Assembly: GCF_000731675.1 (NCBI RefSeq)
Contig: NZ_JMIT01000001.1
Location: 250,712 to 314,711, forward strand
Source: Pseudomonas capeferrum
GTDB taxonomy: Bacteria > Pseudomonadota > Gammaproteobacteria > Pseudomonadales > Pseudomonadaceae
DNA length: 64,000 bases
Direction of reading: 5' to 3'
The notes beneath the pieces are model-generated. The model saw nothing but the letters and a program-made list of their open reading frames with translations. It was not told where the DNA came from and searched no databases. Within the stretch, counting starts at the first letter, position 1. Each line of letters begins with the position of its first letter. Shown here piece after piece: positions 29,191 to 37,317 of this stretch. The position numbers were made by a program, and so were the translations under genes.

Positions 29191-29534
29191 CGGCATATCG
29201 CTGGGGTAGGGACTGGGCTGGGCCCGAGAACGAAAAGAAGCGCTGGAAGCATGAGCGCCTCGGGTTGAAGGCCCAGGAGCCGCCGGAGATCGACGATGTG
29301 GTCGCGGAGGTCCTGGAGGCCTACGGGCACATTGGCCGGTCCCGTCAATACGTCGGAATGATGGGCGCTCCGGCCCCGATTGCGCCGGCAGCAATTGCCG
29401 AATACCTCGACCGCTACCCATCAGTGATATGTCGCGAAGAGTTCGACGCCGCCATCTTCGCCCTAGACGACGAGTTCCGGAAGCGGTGGGATGAACAGCA
29501 GGAGCAGGAGCGGCAGAAGAGCGCCAAGCGTTGA
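29184..29534 (+). CDS. Tail assembly chaperone, frameshift extension (gpT-like)
   Basis: 116 codons in the -1 frame after the presumed slip at GGAAAAG. The product reads AVAAYRWGRDWAGPENEKK..., then RSRQYVGMMGAPAPIAPAAI, ending in a charged tail. It has no good ribosome site of its own at the first ATG (29250), which supports translation as a gpG fusion. The slip site is not an ideal XXXYYYZ heptamer, so efficiency is uncertain. Confidence 0.75.
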   Translation, partial: AVAAYRWGRDWAGPENEKKRWKHERLGLKAQEPPEIDDVVAEVLEAYGHIGRSRQYVGMMGAPAPIAPAAIAEYLDRYPSVICREEFDAAIFALDDEFRKRWDEQQEQERQKSAKR

Positions 29535-29589
29535 AGGCCATGTCTTCACTGGATTGTGATAAATTCAGCACAAATCAGGGAGATTTGAT

Positions 29590-29925
29590 ATGAACGATGG
29601 CTCAAGCCCGCTTGCGGGGCTATTTCTGCTCGCGGCTTCCTTCGCGATTTACTTCCTTCCAACCTTTATTGCTGCGAAGCGAGGCCACCCCAATGGCACC
29701 TCGATCTTCCTGTTGGATTTGTTCTTGGGGTGGACCGGAATTGGCTGGCTGGCAGCTCTGATCTGGTCTGCATCTGCAATCCGTAATGAATCAGAATCAG
29801 CTCCAACTGAGCCAGCCAAAACCGATGCATACGGAAAACTTGAGCGTCTCGCTGCCCTGAAAGACAAAGGGCATATCACGCCAGAAGAGTACGAGCGAGA
29901 GAAAGCCAAGCTGCTCAACAGCTGA
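29590..29925 (+). CDS. Imm-like superinfection immunity protein with SHOCT tail
   Basis: 111 residues. Two membrane segments (GLFLLAASFAIYFLPTFIAA and SIFLLDLFLGWTGIGWLAALIW), with the FLGWTGIGW motif of the superinfection immunity (T4 Imm-like) family. A C-terminal SHOCT motif follows (LERLAALKDKGHITPEEYER). T4 Imm blocks DNA entry of related phages. It sits between chaperone and tape measure genes with its own AT-rich upstream segment and a terminator, so it may be expressed from the prophage to exclude other phages. Confidence 0.85.
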   Translation: MNDGSSPLAGLFLLAASFAIYFLPTFIAAKRGHPNGTSIFLLDLFLGWTGIGWLAALIWSASAIRNESESAPTEPAKTDAYGKLERLAALKDKGHITPEEYEREKAKLLNS

Positions 29926-29941
29926 TAACGAATCATCCAAG

Positions 29942-29965
29942 AACCCGCCTAGTGCGGGTTTTTTT
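29942..29965 (+). terminator. Terminator after the Imm-like gene
   Basis: AACCCGC (29942-29948), CTAGT loop, GCGGGTT (29954-29960), then TTTTT. It closes the immunity moron just before the tape measure gene. Confidence 0.85.
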
Positions 29966-29981
29966 ATGCCCGGAGAAAGAC

Positions 29982-32888
29982 ATGGCGCAGGAATCAAGGC
30001 TTGCGATAACGATCGATTCCCGTAGCGCCAAGAGGAACGCTGACGATCTGACGGCTTCGCTGGAGAAAATGGAGCGCGCCGGCGATGGTGCAACTTCAAC
30101 GACCGAAGGGCTGTCATCCAGCCTCGACGAGCAGAGAAAGGAACTGTCCCAGCTGCTCGGTCAGATCAATCCGACCGTGGCGGCTCTTGGGCGCCTGGAT
30201 GACATGCAGGAGAAGCTGGCCAAGTTCAAGAAATCCGGCGTTGTCGAGAGCGACACCTTCGTGGAGTACACCAATCGCATCAACACGATGCGCGAGGCTT
30301 TGGGCGACACATCGGACGGCATGAACAGGGCTGGCATGTCTGCTAAGGCCTACCAGGCGGCCCTACGCGGCCTACCTGCGCAGTTCACTGATATCGCAGT
30401 AAGCCTCCAGGCCGGACAGGCGCCGCTTACTGTATTCCTGCAGCAGGGCGGTCAGCTCAAGGATATGTTCGGGGGGGTTGGGCCGGCCGCAAAGGCAATG
30501 GGTGGTTACATCCTTGATCTGATCAATCCGCTCACGGTAGCTGCCGCAGCTGCTGCAACGCTTGGGGTGGTCTTCTACGACGTCGAGAAACAGATCAGCG
30601 CATTCAACGCTTCCTTGTTCCAAGGTGGAGCAAACTCCGGTCAGACAGTTGAGTCACTAGCTGAGATTGCGAAGTCTGCTGCCAGCTTAACGGGCAGCCT
30701 GTCGAGCGCCAAAGATGCAGTCACCGCGCTGGCCGCAGCTGGGCGCACGAGCGAAATCCAGTTCAGGAACCTTGCCCAGGCTGCAACTGCAGTGAGTAGG
30801 TTCACCGGGCAAAGTGCGGCTGACGTAGGCAAGGCCTTCGGCGACCTTGGCGACAATGCCACCAAGGCTGCTCAGAAGATCAGTTCGGAATATGGCCTGC
30901 TAACCGCAGCGCAATATGAGGTGATCCGTGGACTTGACGAGCAAGGGAAGAGCCAACAAGCGCTGGATACCCTGAGCGAGTCGCTGAACAAGAATGCCCA
31001 GGAACGGCTCCGGCGCTATCGGGAATCCCTGTCGGAGATTGAGCGCGACTGGCAGGACATCGGAACAGCTATCAGCAACGCCTACAGCCAAGTGAAGGGT
31101 GAGCTCTTCCCTGATGACGCCAAGCAGATGGAGATTGCTCAGCGAATTCTGGACACACGCAAGGAAGGAGGCTTCGTTGGCGCGCTATCCAACCTGTTCA
31201 GCGTCGGTGACAACACCAACCAGGCGCTACGGGATCAGATCAAGCTGATCACCGAGCGGCGCGGAGCAGCCGCCGCTGCCGCCAAGGCTGAGGCGGAGAT
31301 CACCACGCGAGAGCAGCGCCGGATCGAAACGTCCAAGCAGCTTGCCGACTTGGCGAAATCTGCAAGGACGCAGACGCAGAAGCTGCATGACGATCTGAAG
31401 GACCTGGACAAGACAAAGGCTGAGTCCCTTAAAAACGGTGGGTTTGGCGCGAAGGAAGAGGCCGACTACGCCAAGGCCCGCAAGAACATCGAGCAGGAAA
31501 TCGCGGACATCAAGGCCCGCGAGGCGAAGAAGAGCGCCCCGAAGAACGTCAACCGAGGCGTTGCCGAGGCAGAAAACACCTTCGCTCGTCTGTATGGGCA
31601 GTACGACCCTGCCGCCCAGGCCGCCCGAGCGCTGACCAAAGAGCAAACCCAGCTCGATCTGGCATTGAGCAAGGGCAAGATCACGCAGGAGGAGTACAGC
31701 AAGGCGCTGGCCCAGGCTTCAATCAATTATGCCGCGGCGTTAAAGGGTGCCCAAGGGCTCACGGCTGCGGAGCAATATCGAGCACAGGTGAACCGCCGGC
31801 TGGCCATTGAAGAGGAGGGCTACAGGGTTGAAGCCAACTCTGTTGGCATGGGAGATCTTCAGGCGGACCGGTACCGCCAGCGCGTTGAGTTAGAGCGACA
31901 GATGAACGATGAGATCATCGCTCTGCAGGACAACCTGAGGCTTGCCGAGAACGCCTCGCAGCGTGCCGCCATCCAAGAGCAGATAAAGATCCTCGAAGAG
32001 ACCAACCCGGCCAGGCTCCAAGCCTTGCAGAAGGGCTGGGCGATGATGGACCAAGCCATGCTCAACCCTATCAACGGGTGGACGGCTGCGGTGCAGAACT
32101 TCGGCAACCAGGCGCGCGACATCGCCGGGCAGACGGAGTCGATCTTCTCCAGCGCGTTCAACAACATCTCCACCGACATCACCGACGCGATCATGAACGG
32201 TCAGCTGTCCTTCAGTAGCCTGGGCGACATCGCCAGCAACGTGGTGCGCGAGATCATCACGGGCTTCGTGAGGATGGGCGTACAGATGGCGCTGAATGCC
32301 GCGCTGAACGCCACCCTGGGTACCGCAGCGGCAGGCCAGAGCATGATCCTGGCCGGGACCACGGCCACGGCCTGGGCACCTGCTGCGGCAATGGCATCCC
32401 TCGCAACCCTGGGCGCCAACTCCGTGCCGGCTGCCGCCGCTCTGACCTCGACCACGGCCTTGGCAACAAGCCTGGCTGTGATCCCCGGCTTCGCCACCGG
32501 TGGCTACGTGTCCGGCGCCGGTACCGGCACCTCCGACAGCATCATGGCCCGGTTGAGTGACGGCGAGTTCGTGGTGAATGCCGCTGCGACCAAGCGCAAC
32601 CGAGCGCTGCTGGAGGCGATCAACTCGAACGAGCGGGTATCGGTGGCTGGCGGATCGAGCGCCGGCGTTTCCACGCAGTCCGGCAGCAGTCAGGCAGTAG
32701 CGGCGGCACCCCAGCAGAATGTCACGGTGAACCTCATTGAGGACCGGTCCCGCGCCGGCACAGTCGACCAGCGCACTGGCGACAACGGCCAGCTTGAGAT
32801 CGACGCCTTCGTGGCTGACATCTGGGGCGGTGGCGAGCGGGCGCAAGCCATTGAATCCGCATACGGCCTCAACCGCCAAGGCACCTAA
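29982..32888 (+). CDS. Tail length tape measure protein
   Basis: 968 residues from MAQESRLAITIDSRSAKRNA (CGGAGAAA upstream). An N-terminal coiled coil, then the phage tail tape-measure block (RGLPAQFTDIAVSLQAGQ, VFLQQGGQLKDMFGGVG), a hydrophobic stretch (LTVAAAAAATLGVVFYDV) and further long helices. A glycine/alanine-rich membrane-prone region follows (about 775-850), with a final GFATGGYVSGAGTGTSDSIM motif typical of lambda-like tape measures. Length fits a tail of about 150 nm by the usual residue rule. Confidence 0.93.
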   Translation: MAQESRLAITIDSRSAKRNADDLTASLEKMERAGDGATSTTEGLSSSLDEQRKELSQLLGQINPTVAALGRLDDMQEKLAKFKKSGVVESDTFVEYTNRINTMREALGDTSDGMNRAGMSAKAYQAALRGLPAQFTDIAVSLQAGQAPLTVFLQQGGQLKDMFGGVGPAAKAMGGYILDLINPLTVAAAAAATLGVVFYDVEKQISAFNASLFQGGANSGQTVESLAEIAKSAASLTGSLSSAKDAVTALAAAGRTSEIQFRNLAQAATAVSRFTGQSAADVGKAFGDLGDNATKAAQKISSEYGLLTAAQYEVIRGLDEQGKSQQALDTLSESLNKNAQERLRRYRESLSEIERDWQDIGTAISNAYSQVKGELFPDDAKQMEIAQRILDTRKEGGFVGALSNLFSVGDNTNQALRDQIKLITERRGAAAAAAKAEAEITTREQRRIETSKQLADLAKSARTQTQKLHDDLKDLDKTKAESLKNGGFGAKEEADYAKARKNIEQEIADIKAREAKKSAPKNVNRGVAEAENTFARLYGQYDPAAQAARALTKEQTQLDLALSKGKITQEEYSKALAQASINYAAALKGAQGLTAAEQYRAQVNRRLAIEEEGYRVEANSVGMGDLQADRYRQRVELERQMNDEIIALQDNLRLAENASQRAAIQEQIKILEETNPARLQALQKGWAMMDQAMLNPINGWTAAVQNFGNQARDIAGQTESIFSSAFNNISTDITDAIMNGQLSFSSLGDIASNVVREIITGFVRMGVQMALNAALNATLGTAAAGQSMILAGTTATAWAPAAAMASLATLGANSVPAAAALTSTTALATSLAVIPGFATGGYVSGAGTGTSDSIMARLSDGEFVVNAAATKRNRALLEAINSNERVSVAGGSSAGVSTQSGSSQAVAAAPQQNVTVNLIEDRSRAGTVDQRTGDNGQLEIDAFVADIWGGGERAQAIESAYGLNRQGT

Positions 32889-32900
32889 CGAGGAGTGGCA

Positions 32901-33371
32901 ATGAATCAGTACCCGGCAGAATTGCCACTGCCCCTCCAAGAGGGCTATGGCCTGAGCACGGTTGACCCGATGCGGGCCACCCCGATGGTCACTGGGCGCA
33001 CCCGTTATCGAGTCAGGCACCGGTACGTTCCAACCGAGGTGAAGGTCAACTTCAACTTCAGCGAGGCCGAGGCGGCGCAGTTCGAAGGCTGGTACGTCTG
33101 GGCCATCAACAACGGCCTTGACTGGTTCGAGATGCCCTTGCAGACGCCGGTCGGGTTCAAGACCTACATCGCGCACTTCAAGGGTATCTACCAGGGGCCG
33201 GACCTAACCCAGGTCAGCCGCTGGCGGTATTCGGCGGTGATGCAGCTGAAAGAGCGGCCTGTCCTGACAGAAGACCAGTACATCGGTGTTTCGGTAGGCA
33301 TGCCACTCGATCAGTTCAACAGCCAGCTCTCTGGCAGCCTGGACAAGTGGTACACGAGGTACTTCCTATGA
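32901..33371 (+). CDS. Minor tail protein
   Basis: 156 residues (MNQYPAELPLPLQEGYGL...). GTGRTRYRVRHRYVP-type and FNFSEAEAAQFEGWYVWAI blocks are found in the tail-tip slot after tape measure genes, equivalent to lambda M. GAGGAG ribosome site six bases upstream. The last residues overlap the next start. Confidence 0.7.
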   Translation: MNQYPAELPLPLQEGYGLSTVDPMRATPMVTGRTRYRVRHRYVPTEVKVNFNFSEAEAAQFEGWYVWAINNGLDWFEMPLQTPVGFKTYIAHFKGIYQGPDLTQVSRWRYSAVMQLKERPVLTEDQYIGVSVGMPLDQFNSQLSGSLDKWYTRYFL

Positions 33372-33847
33372 GCCTGATCGAGGAGTGTTACGCCTCGGGC
33401 AGAGGGGAGTTGGTCGACACCATCGAGGCGAGGGAGGAGGGCGGCACCGTCTCCCACCTCTACTGCTCCGGGTGGGAGGACAGGGTTTGCACGACCGAAG
33501 ACGGCCGAACGCTCACCTTCATCGCGATGGCCATGGACTACGCCCTACCCAAGAACGACAACAGCGCCTTCCAGAGCTTGGTGCTTGGCCTCGACAACGT
33601 GACGGGGGAGGTGCAGGAAGTGGTGGAGGCGGCCAAGTCCGCCGACAAGCGCTTCATCATCACCTTCCGCCGCTACCTGGCCGAAGACCTGTCATTCCCG
33701 AGCGAGCGGTATCGCATGACGCTGCTCAGCCGGGAGTATGAAGACGACGTGGCCAAGCTCACCGCCGGCTTCTACGACCTGCTCAACACAAATGGTCTGC
33801 GCACCATTCTGACCACCACCTTGGCTCCTGGCCTGAAGTACACCTAA
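33368..33847 (+). CDS. Minor tail protein (DUF1833-like)
   Basis: 159 residues from MSLIEECYASGRGELV. FIAMAMDYALPKNDNSA, LVLGLDNVTGEVQEVVEAA and RFIITFRRYLAEDL match the DUF1833 tail protein family, in the slot of lambda L. Start overlaps the previous stop by four bases. Confidence 0.75.
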   Translation: MSLIEECYASGRGELVDTIEAREEGGTVSHLYCSGWEDRVCTTEDGRTLTFIAMAMDYALPKNDNSAFQSLVLGLDNVTGEVQEVVEAAKSADKRFIITFRRYLAEDLSFPSERYRMTLLSREYEDDVAKLTAGFYDLLNTNGLRTILTTTLAPGLKYT

Positions 33848-33849
33848 CC

Positions 33850-34257
33850 ATGATCGAGAAATACATGCGCGCCCCGTATCGCGAGGGTGCAAGGGGTCCT
33901 ATTGCCTTCGATTGCTGGGGGCTGTGCCGGGACATCCGCCATGAACTGTTCGGCCTGCCGTGGTTGCCCAGCCTGGGCTCAGTCGGCAAGGACAAGATCC
34001 GCGAGAACACCAAGGCCTACCGGGCGCTTCGAGCCGCGATGGAGGAGTGCGCCCCGGAGCCAGGAGCGATCGCCGCGGTGCTGCGCGGGGAGGCCCTGCT
34101 GCATGTCGGTACCGTTCTCATGAGCGAAGGTCGCCTCAAGGTGATCGACACGAACCCTGGCGGCGCAAGCCTCTGGACAACAGGCGACTTCGAAGCCGCG
34201 CACCCAAGGGTGGTTTACTATCGTGACCGTCGAATTCTTCCCCAACAAGCTCAGTGA
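33850..34257 (+). CDS. NlpC/P60-like tail hydrolase
   Basis: 135 residues. FDCWGLCRDIR (Cys22) and LLHVGTVLM (His about 86) give the Cys and His of an NlpC/P60 peptidase, in the slot of lambda K. It would cut peptide links in the cell wall during DNA entry. Overlaps the next gene by 35 bases. Confidence 0.85.
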   Translation: MIEKYMRAPYREGARGPIAFDCWGLCRDIRHELFGLPWLPSLGSVGKDKIRENTKAYRALRAAMEECAPEPGAIAAVLRGEALLHVGTVLMSEGRLKVIDTNPGGASLWTTGDFEAAHPRVVYYRDRRILPQQAQ

Positions 34258-37200
34258 CACAGCGCCCCTTGGCACCTGGAAGACCGATCGCCGCCAGACG
34301 ATTGAGGAATGGCTGAAGAGCCAGGCCCCTTCCTACGAGCGCCGGGAAAGCCCGCCGATCAGCGCCGTTCTGAACGATGAGGTAATCGATCAGGCCGACT
34401 GGCACAAGGTCTCCTTCAAGCCAGCCGACCTGCTGCAGATCTACCGCGAGCCGAAGGGCACCGACCCGTTCTCCATCACCTTCGCGCTGTTCAAGGGCGC
34501 CAAGGCCGTGCTCAAGGCCATCATGCCTAAGATGCCCGGCATGCCGTCCAATGGCGGGATGCAGCAGGGCGACCCGCTGATGGAGGCGAGCGCCAAGGGC
34601 AACAAGGTGAAGCTGGGCGACCCGGTGCGCCAGATCGCTGGCCACCAGCGCACCTACCCGTCGTACCTGGCCCAGCCTCGGCGCGCCTATGTTGCGCCGC
34701 GCGACCAGCGGGTCGAGATGCTGCTGTATGTGGCCGAAGGTGAGTACGACATCCCGCTGTCCAAGGTCAAAGTGGGCGAAACCCCGCTGATTTCCCTGGG
34801 ATCGGACGCCACCTTCACTATTTACCCGCCAGGCGCTGACTTGTCCGGAGACCCAGCGCACATCAACTGGTTCAACGTCCCAGAGGTTGGGGCCAGTTCC
34901 AGCGGATCTGCCGGGCTTGAGCTGACGGTGGCCACCGACCTGACCCGGTCGGCTACCGCCTCGGCGTACCAGTTCGTGAACGACACGATCAGTGTTCCGG
35001 CCGGCTCCGGCCAGTTTCCGGCCGACTGGTCGAACGGGATCATCATCCGCGTGCTCGCCCCGTACACCTACACGGTGATCGACGGCGGCGCGGGGCGTGA
35101 CATCATCCGTGGCCCGCTTGAGATGCTCAATCCCGTGCCGGGAATGCTGATTGAGGTCGCCGGGGCGAACGCCGGCCTGTACGTCGTGCACACCTACACG
35201 CCATACAGCCCAGCAGTGCCAGCCAACCCCGGCACGGCCTCTACGCTCACTGGTTCGGCGGCACCCAGCCGGTACGACTTCAACGTCACGCCGCTCAGCT
35301 TCAACCTGGTCCGGGGCACCTCGACCTACCCCTTGACGCTGAATGCGGCGACCACAGACCTAGCCGGCCTGGTGTCGGCGCTCAACACGCTGCTGGGCGG
35401 AACGCCGATCCAGGCGCAGCAGAGCAGCGGTCGTGTTCGCTTCGTGGAACTGACGCCATTCGCTGGTCAGGCCATCACAGCCACCGGCGCATCCACCATC
35501 CTGGGCTCATCTCCAGTTGGCGTCACCGGAACCGCCACCACCAGCGGCACGCCGGAGCAGCCAGCCGAGATGACGCTGGACTACGACGGTGGTTCGCCTG
35601 TCGTGGGCCTGGCGCTGGGGCAGGGCCTGGCCACCATCGGCCCGCGCGGTCTGCGGTACCGGATCACGGCCTACAGCACAAATCTGCTTGAGGTGGAGCG
35701 ACTGACGTCTGCCGGGGCGGTCGATTCTGGCTGGCCTGGCTTCAACAACATGCAGACCGTCAACGGGCTGATCACGCTGGACGCCTCCAATCTCCAGGGC
35801 GGCTATCGCGGGCCGTTCGCCTGCTGCCCCGAGGGCGAGAAGGTTACGGCGCTGGAGTGGTCAGTCACCTACGCCAACGGCCTTTGCGGTATTGGCCGGG
35901 AAGGGCAGATTTACGAGATCCCGACGTACTACGTGTTCGAGTACCGGGATATGGACGCGGCGGGTGCCTGGACGGTCATCGAGAAGGTCAACTACGGCGG
36001 ATCGTTGGACGCCCAGGGCTTCACCGCAAGCGTGATCCTGCCTTACCCGATGCGGGCCGAGGCCAGGATTCGCAAGCAGTTCGTAGACCGGCCGGGCCGG
36101 ATCAACGATGAGGCCCGCGACGACGCCACCTGGACTGACCTGCGCGGGCGTATGCAGAACTCGCCAACCAGCTATCCAGGCCTGACGGTCATGACCTGCA
36201 ATATCCGTGGCGGTGACCGTCTTTCTGCCCAGTCGGAGAGCCAGGTCAGTGTTGAGGCAACCCACATCCTTCCCCTGATGGAAGGCGGTACCGGGCCAAG
36301 CCGCGACATTGTGCCGTGGTGCATCTACAAACTGAAGCAGCGCGGGTACACGGACGATGACCTGGATCTGCCGGAGTGGCAGGCCTTCCACAACATCTGC
36401 GTTGCGCGCGGCGACACCTACGACGAGACGCTGGATTCGACGATCACCGTCAAGGACATGATCAACAACGCGCTGGCGTGCGGGTTCGGCGAACTGGTGA
36501 CCTTCCGGGGCCTGTTGCGCCCGGTTCGTGATGGTGCGCGGGCTGCATTCGACGTCTCCTACGGCCCTAAGACGCAGACCTACTCGCCGCAGAACATGAC
36601 CAAGATGCTCAAGATCAGCGGCGCCATGCCGTCGATAAACGACTTCGACGGCGTGGATGTCGAGTACTTCTCGCGCAGCACCTGGGCGTGGGAAACGGTC
36701 GAGTGCCGCTGGCCCGGAGACCTGGGCACCAAGGTCGAGAAGATCAAAATGCCTGGATTCAGCGACAAGACCAGGGCCTGGCGGTTCGGCATGCGCCGGC
36801 GCGGGCATCAGAAGTTCCGCACCGACGTTTACACCTGGGAAACCGAGATGGACGGCAGCAACAGCGGCTACCTGAGCTTTGCAGCCGTTGCCGATGACGC
36901 TCCCAAGCGGTGCCAGAGCGCGATCCTGCTGGCGTTCGAAGTCACCGGCTCCGGCACGCTGCTGCACTCTTCGGAGCCGCTGGACTTCAGCGCTGGTGGT
37001 GAGCACCGAGTCGGCGTGCGCAAGCTGGACGGCACGCTGTCTGGTCCGTTCACCGCCACGCAGGTCGACCAGTACACCGCCAGGGTGGATGCCCTCGACT
37101 TCACGCCCGTGATCGGTGGACCGCTGGAGCAGCCGCACATCCTGTTCGGCCCGGCAGCGCGCTGGGCCTACCCGACCCTGATCACCAGCTCCGACCCAGC

Positions 37201-37276
37201 AAACGGCAACGTCTCCATGAAGGGCATGCCCTACGACGCCCGTGTTTACACCTACGACGACCAATCGCCCGCCTGA
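34223..37276 (+). CDS. J-like tail tip / host specificity protein
   Basis: 1017 residues, GTG start in 35-base overlap with the NlpC/P60-like gene. N-terminal tip-attachment region (KTDRRQTIEEWLKSQAPS, GDPVRQIAGHQRTYPSYLAQ), a beta-rich middle, then a fibronectin-like part and the ICVARGDTYDETLDS-type conserved block of central tail-tip proteins. It joins the tape measure and tube to the receptor-binding fibre. Low-complexity or collagen repeats are absent. Confidence 0.88.
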   Translation: MTVEFFPNKLSDTAPLGTWKTDRRQTIEEWLKSQAPSYERRESPPISAVLNDEVIDQADWHKVSFKPADLLQIYREPKGTDPFSITFALFKGAKAVLKAIMPKMPGMPSNGGMQQGDPLMEASAKGNKVKLGDPVRQIAGHQRTYPSYLAQPRRAYVAPRDQRVEMLLYVAEGEYDIPLSKVKVGETPLISLGSDATFTIYPPGADLSGDPAHINWFNVPEVGASSSGSAGLELTVATDLTRSATASAYQFVNDTISVPAGSGQFPADWSNGIIIRVLAPYTYTVIDGGAGRDIIRGPLEMLNPVPGMLIEVAGANAGLYVVHTYTPYSPAVPANPGTASTLTGSAAPSRYDFNVTPLSFNLVRGTSTYPLTLNAATTDLAGLVSALNTLLGGTPIQAQQSSGRVRFVELTPFAGQAITATGASTILGSSPVGVTGTATTSGTPEQPAEMTLDYDGGSPVVGLALGQGLATIGPRGLRYRITAYSTNLLEVERLTSAGAVDSGWPGFNNMQTVNGLITLDASNLQGGYRGPFACCPEGEKVTALEWSVTYANGLCGIGREGQIYEIPTYYVFEYRDMDAAGAWTVIEKVNYGGSLDAQGFTASVILPYPMRAEARIRKQFVDRPGRINDEARDDATWTDLRGRMQNSPTSYPGLTVMTCNIRGGDRLSAQSESQVSVEATHILPLMEGGTGPSRDIVPWCIYKLKQRGYTDDDLDLPEWQAFHNICVARGDTYDETLDSTITVKDMINNALACGFGELVTFRGLLRPVRDGARAAFDVSYGPKTQTYSPQNMTKMLKISGAMPSINDFDGVDVEYFSRSTWAWETVECRWPGDLGTKVEKIKMPGFSDKTRAWRFGMRRRGHQKFRTDVYTWETEMDGSNSGYLSFAAVADDAPKRCQSAILLAFEVTGSGTLLHSSEPLDFSAGGEHRVGVRKLDGTLSGPFTATQVDQYTARVDALDFTPVIGGPLEQPHILFGPAARWAYPTLITSSDPANGNVSMKGMPYDARVYTYDDQSPA

Positions 37277-37317
37277 TTAAGACCAGTCCCTGTTCAGGGA
37301 TTTGAAGAGGAAGAACT

